Assembly (NCBI GenBank): GCA_946811185.2
Contig: OX328109.1
Coordinates: forward strand, 42,144,129-42,208,128
Direction: 5' to 3'
From: Hippopus hippopus
Lineage: Eukaryota; Mollusca; Bivalvia; Cardiida; Cardiidae
DNA: 64,000 nt
In this document: positions 53,844 to 64,000 of the stretch, piece by piece
Layout of the letters: each line of letters starts with the position of its first letter
Position numbering within the stretch: position 1 is the first letter of the stretch
Translations under genes and position numbers: made by a program
The notes under the pieces: model-generated
The model's input: only the letters and a program-made list of their open reading frames with translations
Told to the model about the DNA's origin: nothing
Database searches by the model: none

Positions 53844-54070
53844 GGGGGCCCTGTGTGGCTCATTGGTAAAGTGTGGGACTCGTGACCTGGAGGCCACAAG
53901 TTCGAGCCCCACCTGATCCGCTGGGCCCTTTGTAGGAGCTTTTTTGGGCAAGATATCTCAGAGCCCCAGCCCTGTATACTACTAAAACCAAGGAAATACA
54001 TGAATATGTGAGCATTCAATCAACTAAAGAACTGAAAATAACCGCGATGAAAAACACCCAAAACGAAAAA
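53844..54070 (+). mobile_element. tRNA-derived SINE, second head type
   Basis: Head 'tgtgtggctcattggtaaag' (A box) and CAAGTTCGAGCCCC (B box), then 'gagccccagccctgtatact' and a 'gcgatgaaaaacacccaaa' tail. The head lacks a full cloverleaf. Confidence 0.7.
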
Positions 54071-54096
54071 GAAAAAATATTAAAGACCAAGATCGA

Positions 54097-54312
54097 TGTA
54101 TTGAATGGTGTTGTACGCCGCTTTTGACATCATTTCAGTCATATCATGGCGACAGCTCACATATTCATGTATGTCCTGGGTTTTCACCATACAAGGCTGT
54201 GAATTTGAAATGTCTTGCTCAAGGACACTCCCACGAAAGACCAGTGCTTCCAGCGAGGCTCGAACCCAAGGTCTCAAGGTTACGAGTCTTACACTTTACC
54301 ACTGAGCAACGC
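54097..54312 (-). mobile_element. tRNA-derived SINE, second subfamily
   Basis: 'gtacgccgcttttgacatca' tail, 'gcgacagctcacatattcat' body, and a minus-strand head with 'gctcagtggtaaagtg' and B box GGGTTCGAGCC. Confidence 0.7.
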
Positions 54313-54609
54313 AGTATCCCGAGCACCCAAAAGCCCAAGAATATACGAATGACAACGGGCATCAAAGATCTTAAACTAACCGTATTAAAGAAACCCTAAA
54401 TAAAACATGAAAGACAACGAAAGCACCCAAGAGCCCAAAAGCAAAGATACGGAACTCCATAAAGCGACAATACCAAACGCATGACGGAAGACTAAGAAAA
54501 ACACACACACAAGAGTATGATTACCAGATACAATATTGCAAGCGATACAGAAATTTATACGGCGAGCAACAAAGAAAGATGTGCTGTGCTAAGCAAATGA
54601 AGGCTTGAT

Positions 54610-54838
54610 CCTAAACCCTTTACCAACCAATTTCAAGTTTTAAAGACAGTGAGAGTTAGAGCTTTTGAAACATTGTGGGAAAAGGAGAAAATGCTGGTAG
54701 CCAGCATTTTCTCCTTTCCCTACAATGTTTACTACCCTCTCCGGCAAAATTAAATCATATTAACTGCACTTGTCATCGGCAAGTCCTATGAAATGGACGA
54801 GTCTAAAAATTTGTCATTCATTATAGGGTTTGAATGCG
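54610..54838. mobile_element. MITE-D, reversed
   Basis: 'ccctttaccaaccaatttca', palindrome centred at about 54700, 'ggacgagtctaaaaatttgt'. Confidence 0.75.
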
Positions 54839-55018
54839 AAATAAGTAACAAGAAAACTTCAAATCAAACGTAAAATCCTAAATACTGCATTTTCAAAATT
54901 CTTCTCGCTCCAAAAAAAAACTTGTCGCATCAAACAATGCAGTTCTGTGCACCCTGGTCTTGATAAACACCACCAGCAAAGGTACCTTGAGCATCGCTTA
55001 GCATCTTAAAAGGTTAAA
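54830..55018. mobile_element. MITE-C, degenerate
   Basis: 'aaaatcctaaatactgcatt', 'gcagttctgtgcaccctggt', 'gcttagcatcttaaaaggtt'. Confidence 0.5.
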
Positions 55019-55347
55019 TTTCTCACTAGGACTTATTTATGAATGGAAATAATTGGCAGAACGCTTGATTAAGCATCAGTTTAGCTGCTGCCGCCATCAA
55101 GTCTAGACTGCTCTTTTTTTGTGCCTTGCATTCAATAAATCTGTCTCGGACCTTACAATTTGACTTAGATTTGGTCAGGCGAAACAAATGACCTAATACG
55201 TTGTTGGACGATACGATACGAACCACATAGTGCGTCTTTCTGGTAATGATGCTAATAATTGTAAAATGGTTCTTTCAATAAGGATTACAATAAATATAAT
55301 GATAGCGAAATACTACTTTGTGCTGTATGTTCCAACCACACTATAAA

Positions 55348-55557
55348 AGCCCTGCTCTGGTAAAGAGGGCTATGTTTAATGCATCACCATGATACATGAT
55401 AACAGCAAATCATCATCCAATAAAACATATAAAAAACCCATTTTGTTTAACAACCGACTGAATCTGAGGTTGATTGATACTTTGACATGCAGAAAATTTA
55501 CCAAAACCAAAAGGTGTTTAAGATGCATTAAAAGCATTTTACACGAAGCATGGTTCA
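55348..55557. mobile_element. MITE-B lacking its palindrome
   Basis: 'gccctgctctggtaaagagg' start and 'acacgaagcatggttcata' end, with the usual core reduced to 'ccaaaaccaaaaggtg'. Confidence 0.6.
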
Positions 55558-55589
55558 TATTTTACAAGGAAATATTGTTATGTCCAAAG

Positions 55590-57800
55590 ATTTCACAGCC
55601 CTGATAAAAGCCGCCTCGTATTGTAAATCTTAAAACACCTCACAGATTTGATCAAAGTCGCTGCGAATTGTTCCGTCCAAAAAACTTCATAGCCAAGGTC
55701 ACTGCGACTTCATATGCCCAAAAAACTTCAGAGCCTTGATCAAGTTCACTTCGAATTGTTATACCCAAAAAATTCACGGCCTTGATAAATATCGCTGCGA
55801 ATTGTAAAGCCCAAAAACCTTCCCAGCCTTGATCAAGGTCGCCGCAAATTGTTATGCTAAAAAAAAAACATCACAGCCTTGATCAAGCTCTCCGCGAATT
55901 GTAAGGTCCAAAAACTTCAAAGCCTAGATAAAAGTCCCCGGGAATTGTTATGCCCAAAAACCGTTACGGCCTTGATCACGGTCGCCGCAAATTGTTTTTC
56001 TCAAAAAAATTGACAGCCCTGATTAAGTAAGCCGCGAATTGTAAGGCCCGAAACAACCACAGCTTCGTTCAAGGTCGCCGCAAATTGTTCAGTCGAAAAC
56101 AACTTCACAGCCTTGTTCAATGTCGCCGCAAATTGTTCAGTCCAAAAAAAAGTTCACAGCTTCGTTCAATGTCGCCGAAAATAGTTCAGTCCAAAACAAC
56201 TTAACTGCCATGTTCAATGTCGCCCCAAATTGTTCAGTCCAAAACAACTTCACAGCCTCGTTCAAGGTCGCCGAAAATTGTTCAGTCCAAACATCTTCAC
56301 AGCCTCGTTCAACGTCGCCGCAAATTGTTCAGTCCAAAGAGCTTCACAGCCTCGTTCAAGGTCGCCGAAAATTGTTCAGTCCAAAACAACTTCACAGCCT
56401 CGTTCAAGGTCGCTGCAAATTGTTCAGTCCAAACAACTTCACAGCCCCGTTCAAGGTCGCGGCAAATTGATCAGTCCAAACAACTTCACAGCCTCGCTCA
56501 AGATCGCCGCAAATTGTTCAGTCCAAACAACGTCACAGCTTCGTTCAAGGTCGCCGCAAATTGTTCAGTCCAAACAACTTCACAGCCTCGTTAAAAGTCG
56601 TCATTTTTCAGTCCAAACAACGTCACAGCTTCGTTCAAGGTCGCCGCAAATTGTTCAGTCAAAACAACTTCACAGCGTCGTTCAAGGTCGCCGAAAATTG
56701 TTTTGTCCTAACAACTTCACAGCCTTGATCAAGATCGCCGTCAAATGTAAGGGGAAAAAAATAGCCTTGATCAAGGTCACCGCGAATGTCTATGCCCAAA
56801 AAATTTCAAAGCAATAAAGGTCGCCACAAATTGTTATGCCAAAAAATCTTCACAGCCTTGATCAAGGTGCCTGTGAATTGTAAAGCCAAAAACATTTACA
56901 GTCTTGATTATGGCAGCCGCAAATTATTATTCCAAAAAACCTAAACAGCCTTTATCAAGGTCACCGCTATATGTAAAGGCCAAAAAACAACAACAAAAAA
57001 TTCACAGCCTCGATCAAGGTCGCCGCAAATAAGCCTTGATCGCCACGAAATGTAAAGCCAAAAAAAGTTCGAAGCCTTAATCAAGGTCGCTGCAAATTGT
57101 TAGGGTCAAAAAACTTGACAGCCTTGATCAAGGTCGCCGCGAATTATTTTGTCCAAAAATTTCACAGCCTCGATCAAGGTCGCCGCAAATAAGCCTTGAT
57201 CGCCACGAAAAGTAAAGCCAAAAAAAGTTCGAAGCCTTAATCAAGGTCGCTGCAAATTGTTAGGGTCAAAAAACTTGACAGCCTTGATCAAGGTCGCCGC
57301 GAATTATTTTGTCCAAAAATTTCACAGCCCTGATAAAGTTTGCCGCGAATTGAAAAGCTCAAAAACCTCCACAGCCTTGATTTAAGGTCGCTTCGAATTG
57401 TATGGTCAAAAAAACTTCACAGCCTTGATCAACGTCATTGGGACTTGTTATGCACAAAAAACTTACTACCTTTGATTTTCAAGGTCGCTGCGAAATGTTT
57501 TGCCCGAAAATTTCACAGCCCTGATAAAGTTCGCCGCGAATCCTAAAGCCCAAAAACCTTAATAGCCTTGATCCAGGTCGCCGCGACTTGTAACGCCTAA
57601 AAACCAAAAACTTCACAGCCTTAATCAATTGTTCGACCCTAAAAACTTCACAGCCATGATCAAGGTCATTGCGAATCTTTAGGGCAAAACAGCTCCACAG
57701 CCTTTATCAAGGTCGCCACGACTTGTAATGCCCAAAAAACTTCACAGCCTTGATCGAAGTCGTCGCGAATGGTAAGGTCCAAAATCTCACAGCCCCGATG
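55590..57800 (+). repeat. Minisatellite, 47/48-bp unit, about 45 copies
   Basis: The unit reads 'ttcacagcctcgttcaaggt' then 'cgccgcaaattgttcagtcc' then 'aaacaac'. Copies at 56040-56700 are most homogeneous and outer copies are diverged. A roughly 158-bp higher-order block (57001-57158) is repeated almost exactly at about 57159-57328, including an identical partial-unit deletion ('gcaaataagccttgatcgcc'). Long ORFs of 116, 125 and 195 codons exist in all three forward frames because the unit has no stop in any frame. Confidence 0.9.
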
Positions 57801-58460
57801 AAAATTACATAAAATTGTCTTTACTTGTTACCAACGAAGATGGTGAATTGCATCGATTTACAGATATTTACAATTTTTAATACATTATTGATTATTTTAA
57901 ACATATGATCACTCGATTTCCTACGATTGCGTTGTTTTTCATTGATGAGCATAGTCACGTGATCACTTGATTTCCCTATTGAAGTTTAAAAAGGTAATGA
58001 CTTACTTCGTAATTGATGTAATTGACTGCACCACAGGACTGACTTGTCATTCGAATTAGACTGATTAATACTAATTTGCAAGGATAACTAAAAATTGATC
58101 ATTGAAGAATACCACATATTTTGATTTGATGTAGCTCGTTTTTACCTGTAATTATAAAGTATTTATAAATGTTTTCATATCAGTGATGACAAAAACAATG
58201 ACAGCGCAACTAAACTGGTGATTTAAAATCGTGATGATTATAGCTTAAAATGATTTTCTGACAATGGCATACTCAATCTATTGTGTCCTGTATGGTCCAT
58301 ACTTTTGCTACCATTTTATGCATACTTCTGTTAGACGCAAATAAGTCTAACCGTTTGAGAGCGCTATAACATCTAGATATCAATATAATCTATGTTTGAA
58401 CCACCTGAATTTGGAATTTTTAAACTCTAAGTCAAGACAGAGTTTTTCTCACCCCTTTTT
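57801..58460. other. Gene-free AT-rich stretch
   Basis: No repeat or gene recognised. Confidence 0.4.
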
Positions 58461-58461
58461 T

Positions 58462-58530
58462 TCGCGGACAGTGTACATTACCACACTGCACGGAACGTGC
58501 AGTCTGATCTTGAATCCTTACCCTCTGCTG
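58462..58530. mobile_element. MITE-C fragment
   Basis: 'cgcggacagtgtacattacc', 'gcacggaacgtgcagtctga'. Confidence 0.6.
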
Positions 58531-58569
58531 TTTTGTTACAGATTCTTTCTAAAGCCACTTTGATGATCG

Positions 58570-58695
58570 AGTGGTTTTTACGCCGCTTTCAACATTATTT
58601 AAGTCATATCACAGCGTCAGCTCACTTATTCGTGTATTTCCCGGGTTTCATCAGTACTAGGTCTGGGCTCTGAAGTGTCTTCCCCAAAGATACTA
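58570..58695 (-). mobile_element. SINE, second subfamily, 3' part
   Basis: 'ttacgccgctttcaacatta', 'cagcgtcagctcacttattc', 'gaagtgtcttccccaaagat'. Confidence 0.6.
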
Positions 58696-58834
58696 CCACA
58701 AAAATGAATATATCAACCTTGAAATGGCAATATTCTGGCTTTTTTTACCCAGGCCCAGTTAATAATTTCAGCGCCCTTATGTTTTATCTGTTGTCAACAT
58801 TCAATATTCTTGTTGCCAAGCAAAGTAGCGCAGT

Positions 58835-59100
58835 CGGTGTTGTACAGGACTTGAATCTAGGTGGTCGCTGGTTCGATTTCCGAGCTCAGATTATTTCTTT
58901 CCCAGGATTGGTGATTGTCAATGGGACATAATTTATTCCTGCCTCACCGCTGATTATTGGTTTGACGATGCTTATGCGGAAAAGTATTTGGAGGCTTGGG
59001 AGGAAGTGCTGGTAAAAAACAACTCCAGGAAACCATGGGAGGGTCAAACGCGATTTAACAGATATGGTGTTGAAAAACGCGTTAAAAACCAACCAACCAA
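58835..59100 (+). mobile_element. tRNA-derived SINE
   Basis: A box TAGCGCAGTCGGTGTTGTAC, B box GGTTCGATTTCC, body with 'tccaggaaaccatgggaggg', tail 'gttgaaaaacgcgttaaaaa' followed by CCAACCAACCAA. Confidence 0.7.
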
Positions 59101-59324
59101 TGTTGTGGCTAAACGACGGTGTCCTATCCGACCGGTTGCTTTTTTGAGGTTGGAAAGAGTTAAAAGATGTCACGTGCTTGTCTGACAAAACTTGATAAAC
59201 CACAGATACATAATATATTTGGCGTCAGAGCCTGCTTGTTTATTCTTGTGGCGGACAGGAAGTGTCTCTAGACAATATTTGTCTTAACCAATTGTTTGGT
59301 TCGCGAAGTTTAGGGCGTTAGACA

Positions 59325-59567
59325 GCAAACACTGTACTCTTTATCGAACGACAAAACTTTGGACCCGTCCAAATGGAAAGCATTTGTACAGGGCAAGTCA
59401 AATGTGGCTAAATTGAAGAAAACTGTCTTTGAAAAATAGAAAACATTGTAGGAAAAGGAGAAAATGCTGGTTACCAGCATTTTCTCCTTTTCCCACGATG
59501 TTTTCAAAAGTTCTTCTTTCTCCGGGTCATTGAAACTCGGGTTTGTGTGGTACAGGGTTAATTAAAA
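59325..59567. mobile_element. MITE-D, full length
   Basis: 'actctttatcgaacgacaaa' start, perfect palindrome about 59440-59503, end 'tgtggtacagggttaat'. Confidence 0.8.
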
Positions 59568-59854
59568 GTCAGATTTTTTTTTTCCTGCGAAAAATGTATT
59601 GATATAACCCGGAATCAAACAATTCCGAAAGTCAACGGCCCTACGGAAGATGAACTTATAAGTATGGCTCAAATAAAAATACCTTTGTCTTGAATGTTGT
59701 TTTATGCAAGTTTAAACAGTATTTTACTTATGTAATGGCGATAACTCACTCATTTCTGTATTTTCTTGCTTTATCATCGGTGCTTATAATATCTTTAAGG
59801 TAATAATTTGGAAGAAGAAAGAAGTGTCCGAAAGGTTCAGAGAGGTAAATGTAG
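59568..59854. other. Unique segment
   Basis: Nothing recognised. Confidence 0.4.
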
Positions 59855-60017
59855 ATCAGCCTTGCTCTCGCAAAAGGGGGCTTAATGAGTCTCCATAATG
59901 CATTATATACCAATTACCCAAGACATCACATGATTATGGATCTAAAAATCCATGTTGTTTAACAACAGGCTGGATCCTCGATTAGAATGGTCCTTGGACA
60001 CGCACTTTTTGAAGATG
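59855..60017. mobile_element. MITE-B fragment
   Basis: 'gccttgctctcgcaaaaggg', 'ataatgcattatataccaat'. The palindrome half is lost. Confidence 0.55.
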
Positions 60018-60838
60018 CCTTTCTTCTCATTTACTCATTCGTAAGCCAACTTTCATTCTTTCTTCCATGCCAAACCAACTCTATCGCATTTCTTTTAGTA
60101 GACCGTCTGCAGGTTACCGGCATTTGCCTCATTTTCCACATTTTTTTTTACTTTTTTCGAAGTTAAATCCCATCATTTGCGACTTGTTGATTTTGCCGTC
60201 CATAGATGCCTTCAGTTTGACTGTTTATTTTTTTGTTGTCTGGTAACTGATGAATTGAGATGTCTAGCAGTGTCCGAAAGGTTTACAAAATTAATGTAAA
60301 TATACACAGAGCATGTCTCAGATATAGATGGTTTCGTCTTGAATAGTGTTTTTACACAACTTTAAAAAGATTTTACATATATACCGGCAACAGCTCACTT
60401 ATTTCTGTGTTTCCTACTTTTTTCAGTTGTCTTTAAATGGGGTATTTAACCAGATTTGATCCAAATTCTTTTAGGGAAATAACATTGAAACTTTGTCAGG
60501 AAACATCACCAGGGCGTGAATGTTTTAGTCTTTGTTGAAGGGGACGCCTTCGAAGGTACTTAACTCATGACCTTCGATACCATAGTTGGCGACCCTACCA
60601 AATGAGCTATGAAACCAGCCTGTATCCCTTGGTCTGCAATAATGGCAATACCGTTACTAACGGAATAGGACATTTTACAGTAAAAATACAAAAGAAAAAA
60701 CAACTCGGGAATTCCTTGTGTTTTTTACATGTACCAGTATTTCTGTCTATGCTTTCATCTTAAAACCATTCTTGCACACAAATGAAAATTAGAAATCTTT
60801 GTTATTTTTTCTAAAAATCTTGTGAAACAAAATTCTGA
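60018..60838. other. Mostly unique DNA with a tRNA-like scrap
   Basis: Minus-strand tRNA-like words (TTTGGTAGGGTCGCCAAC; B-box-like CATGACCTTCGATACC on the plus strand) at about 60560-60625 suggest a SINE head. The rest shows no gene. Confidence 0.4.
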
Positions 60839-61054
60839 TTTAACCCTTAGAATGCTAAGCGCGACTCGCACACCTTTAGCAGACGGTGTAGATCAAGATC
60901 AGACGGCACAGAACGTGCAGTCTGATCTTGGATCTACAATGTCTGATAAGGGAATAGTTTTTCACCAAAAAAGTAAGTTTGAAGAAGCATTATTTGGGGT
61001 TTTACCATGGGTTTGAAAGTTTAATTTAACTTATTTAGCCGGATAAGGGTTAAA
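60839..61054. mobile_element. MITE-C, full length
   Basis: TTAACCCTTAGAATGCTAAG start, palindrome about 60882-60945, end 'agccggataagggttaa'. Confidence 0.8.
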
Positions 61055-61346
61055 GACCCTTTGATATAAGTACTTGGCTTAGAGCTACTTGACAAAGACG
61101 TTTTTGCTTATTTAAAGCTCGACTGTGTCCGACAAGACATCGAGGCATTGTCATGACCTTGTCGTCATCTGCGTCATCGAGCGAAAGCTTTGACATTTTC
61201 TAATGTTTCTGTTACTACTGGAGATATTTTATTCACTTTTAAGCCAGTTGTCAAATGGGGGGGAACCCGTCCATTAGGGGCACATAACACTCAAGATGCA
61301 TCTAACACAGTTATGTCCCTTTTTGACTAACAATTATCATTGAAAA
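61055..61346. other. Unique segment
   Basis: Nothing recognised. Confidence 0.4.
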
Positions 61347-61450
61347 AGCACGTGGGCCCGTATTCAAAACTACTTTTTGTAACATTTTTGCTCTAATTCT
61401 CATATTTTTTGAAGTTTCAAAATGACACCATTTCTGATTGGCTGAACACA
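61347..61450. mobile_element. MITE-E left half
   Basis: 'gcccgtattcaaaactactt' and 'ccatttctgattggctgaac'. Its right half is replaced by a MITE-D. Confidence 0.55.
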
Positions 61451-61454
61451 AAAA

Positions 61455-61615
61455 AAAAGCATTTGCAGACGACAATTTAGATGTGACTGGAATTATGCTC
61501 TTTGGCTGTGAAAGGGAAGAAAAGTTGTCGGAATAGGAGAAAATGCTGGTTACCAACATTTTCTCTTTTTTCCCACCAAATTTTTAAAAGTTGGCTTTGT
61601 CAGGGTCCTCTGCAA
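61455..61615. mobile_element. MITE-D, left end lost
   Basis: 'gcatttgcagacgacaattt', core ATGCTGGTTACCAACAT, 'ttgtcagggtcctctgca'. Confidence 0.6.
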
Positions 61616-61616
61616 T

Positions 61617-61812
61617 GCCAAACAAGTTGTCCCATAATATTGATCCATTTTTCGTTAAAACCCGGGTGAATCATGGGGTAGAACGGTCCTTTAATTAATA
61701 TGCAGACAATTTACAAATAGAAAAATGTTTTGACCCAGGCCAGCCTGCGCAGACTGCGCAGGCTGACCTGGGACATATCTGTTTTCCAGAAGCATTAAAT
61801 CACCTTTCATAG
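61617..61812. mobile_element. MITE-B, left end altered
   Basis: 'acccaggccagcctgcgcag' mirrored by 'ctgcgcaggctgacctggga'; end 'ttaaatcacctttcatag'. Confidence 0.65.
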
Positions 61813-62014
61813 AGTATATCTCAATTATATAATTCATTACCGACACAATGCTATGTCATAGTCTTGATGGAAAAGAAGCGACTATTTTTATAACTTGTCA
61901 TTATCTTGACAATGATGTAGGATGTGTATCAAAATCAACATCGATTCTCTGATGGCTTTTTGTCTAGGCGCGCTCACTCAATGACAACTAATTTGTCCAA
62001 ACGTAAATTATATT

Positions 62015-62278
62015 TGAGCCATGCTCTGTGAAAAGGGGGCTTTATGCATCTGCGAAAAGTATCGCCCCAGGTCAGCCTGCGCAGTCCGCGCAGGCTGACC
62101 TGTGCCGACACTTTTCGTTATTGGTCAATTTTCTGTATGTCCAAGGACCAGTCTATCTCATGATTAAGTTGGTTGTTAAAAAAGGTGGATATTATGGACT
62201 CCTAAGTATGTGATGGATTGCTTTTTACCATGGATCACAAAGATGCTTTAACCCGACTTTTGTCAGAGCGTGGCTCAT
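62015..62278. mobile_element. MITE-B, full length
   Basis: GAGCCATGCTCTGTGAAAAG start, palindrome about 62055-62117, end 'ttgtcagagcgtggctca'. Confidence 0.8.
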
Positions 62279-62516
62279 TTACTTCTTGGCATTTTCGGAT
62301 TGATGATAATCACTGCGACAGGATTCATTCCTCTCTCACCGCTGACCATTGTTTCGACGATGATTATATGGGAAAGCAGCCAATGGCTTGGAAAGAAAAT
62401 TGTTCGAAGGACTGGTAAAAGAGACTCCAGGAACGCATGGATAGGCGCACTGGCCGCCGCGATATAACTTAAATAATGTTGAAAACGGCGTTAAACACCA
62501 TACAATCAATCAACTG
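62279..62516 (+). mobile_element. SINE body and tail
   Basis: 'gataatcactgcgacaggat', 'gcgcactggccgccgcgata', tail 'gttgaaaacggcgttaaaca' then 'ccatacaatcaatcaa'. The tRNA head has been replaced by the end of the preceding MITE-B. Confidence 0.7.
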
Positions 62517-62690
62517 GCATTTTCGGGGCTCCAGATCTGAAAGGGATGGTGGGGGGGGGGGGGGGGGGGGAGAGAAAGCGCATCGGGGTAGCAGCTTCGT
62601 TGCCCTTCATCCAAAAAAGACTTATTATGTGTAGTTTCATCCTGGACATTGACTGTCTGATCTTTTACGTAAAGGTGCTTATAAAAATGT

Positions 62691-62888
62691 ATCCCTTATC
62701 CTGCTAAATAACTAACATGAAACTTTCAAGCCGATAGTAAAAAACCAAATTTTGCCATTCCAGAGAAACTTTTGGGAGAAAAATATCTCCTTATAGGACA
62801 GTGTAGATCCAAGATCAGACTGCACGTTCTGTGCAGCTACACTGTCCGCAAAAGGTTAGTGAGTGGCGCTTAGCAGCCTAAGGGTTAA
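62691..62888. mobile_element. MITE-C, right arm shortened
   Basis: 'atcccttatcctgctaaata', GACTGCACGTTCTGTGCAG centre, then directly 'ctacactgtccgcaaaagg', end 'gcagcctaagggttaa'. A poly-G run lies upstream at 62549-62570. Confidence 0.75.
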
Positions 62889-62980
62889 AAATCATAAACT
62901 CTAGGTCGCTTTTATTATACGTGTGACTTTTTCTGTGCCGTATTTATGAACTAGACCTCTTTCTAAGACAAATAAGGTCT

Positions 62981-63190
62981 ATGGCCCCCTAACTCATCGG
63001 TAAACATCGACGTTTTCGTAAAGGCTATTCGGCCAATCTCGGCAGCTTCCGTCTTTTAATATAAGAGTTAGGAGCCGTAGACTTACTAACTCATCGGTAA
63101 ATATCGTGTAACATCGACGTTTTCGTGAGGGCCTTTCGGCCAATCTCGGCAGCTTCCGTCCTTTAATATGAGAATTAGGGGCCGTAGACC
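62981..63190. repeat. Two-copy tandem duplication, about 100 bp
   Basis: 'taactcatcggtaaacatcg' and 'ggccaatctcggcagcttcc' occur in two adjacent copies about 105-118 bp apart. The second has a short insertion ('tcgtgtaa'). Confidence 0.8.
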
Positions 63191-64000
63191 TTAAATCAAT
63201 GTACAGAAACCCAGAATGGTTATCAGCAGATTGCCTTGTGCCAGTTAATTTACTTGCTGTGCAGTTAGCAAAAGCCCATGTTTTTCGCCCGAAGCACAGG
63301 AAGGCTTAACTAACAGACTATATAGATCCGTTTCACAACTTTGGCGTTCAAAACTGATTACCAGTAAGAATATATATTATATTAGTATGTTAATGTTTCT
63401 TGGGCCAGAGGCCTATAACATGAAAAAAAAAAAAAAAAAGAGCCGAGTTGGGTTGCTTGTTGTAATCATTGTCAGGACTTGCAGTCTGATCTTAGATCTA
63501 CACCGTTCGCTACTTGATGCTAGTCTAAGACAAAAATCATGTCTCACTGCAGTCTACCTACAGGCCTTCACATAATTGAGTTGACCATGAAAAAGGTTAG
63601 ATAGCGGTATCCGCTAATTGTATTTGTACATGTTCAAAACTGAATTATCAAAGTTGAGCACACAGCGGAATACAGATGAATGCAAGTGTAAACATTGTTG
63701 AAACAAGACGTGTCACTGAGGAGTGACTGATGCCCCCGAAATTAATCTAGTCCTTTCATGTGAGCCGTTGACATGGACGTTGACATAACTCTTACAGAAA
63801 CCTCTGACCTTAACTTTGATTTACAGACATGATTTTTGCACATAACACATCTTCTTTATGTGGTTGCTATTTCTACACAGTTGAACTGAATTCCCCCCCC
63901 CTCCAAAAAGAAAGTTACAAGCCAGACACAAACATAATCTCAAAATTTTCCATTCTTTAAACATATTTGAGCTTGCTGTGACCTTGACCTTTGACCTACG
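63191..64000. other. Terminal stretch, repeats but no gene
   Basis: MITE-C scrap at 63478-63512 ('gcagtctgatcttagatcta'). From about 63703 another dispersed element seems to begin ('acaagacgtgtcactgagga' ... 'gaccttgacctttgacctac') and runs off the window end. Confidence 0.4.

Noticed and set aside
53844..53925. Possible functional tRNA gene
   Set aside because: Same reasoning: a tRNA-like head of a SINE with a recurring body; arms do not pair fully.
56120..56817. ORFs of 116, 125 and 195 codons
   Set aside because: They run through the minisatellite in three frames at once. No start, promoter or conserved domain supports translation.

Overview
The window looks like nuclear DNA from a bivalve mollusc, most likely a heterodont clam or mussel. 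This is inferred from its texture: AT-rich, intron-rich, with almost no long ORFs and very many short fold-back transposons. It also carries tRNA-headed SINEs ending in a 'ggcgttaaac...caatcaatcaat' tail, which I associate with bivalve genomes. No database was searched, so the species call is provisional. There is no bacterial-style operon, CRISPR array or intact tRNA gene.

Layout. 1-22 kb is essentially gene-free repeat DNA. It holds a CpG-dense 1-kb TIR element (83-1100), a 5S-rRNA-derived repeat (6505-6730), SINEs, and many copies of five palindromic MITE families. I name these A to E locally: A has ends GGCTTGCAAC/GTTGCAAGCC; B has ends GCTCTGTGAAAAGG; C has ends TTAACCCTTAGGCTGCTAA; D has ends TTTACCAAACGAC and TTTGGTAAAGGGTTAA; E starts CCGTATTCACTAACC. 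At 22.6-25.5 kb two phase-compatible exons suggest a small secreted protein. At 36.2-40.2 kb four phase-compatible exons give a 209-residue single-pass membrane protein, whose cytoplasmic tail carries two exact tandem copies of an 11-residue Tyr-Glu-Asn-Val module.

The most unusual region is 46.7-49.8 kb. Three short, unrelated, non-histone ORFs lie head to tail on the + strand (139, 46 and 78 codons). Each is followed within about 19-45 nt of its stop codon by a stem-loop of the replication-dependent histone mRNA type (6-bp stem, TTTC loop, AACC/ACCC flank). Two of the loops have a purine-rich GAAAG/GGAAG box 11-12 nt further on, where the U7 snRNA target sits in histone genes. ORF3 also has an S-phase-like promoter (two inverted CCAAT boxes, an E2F site, a CRE, a TATA box). 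Downstream the stem-loop has been amplified as five closely spaced pairs, with compensatory base changes in the stems. I do not recognise the proteins. The block could be a histone-style gene cluster, an endogenised DNA virus fragment or a novel mobile element.

Beyond this lie a 22-bp near-contiguous palindrome (50051-50103), a 2.2-kb element with about 166-bp internal tandem repeats (50.7-53.0 kb), SINEs, a 2.2-kb minisatellite with a 47/48-bp unit (55.6-57.8 kb), and more MITEs to the end. The only coordinated 'system' I can argue for is the histone-type 3'-end cluster. The rest is a dense, partly nested community of fold-back elements and SINEs around a few exons.
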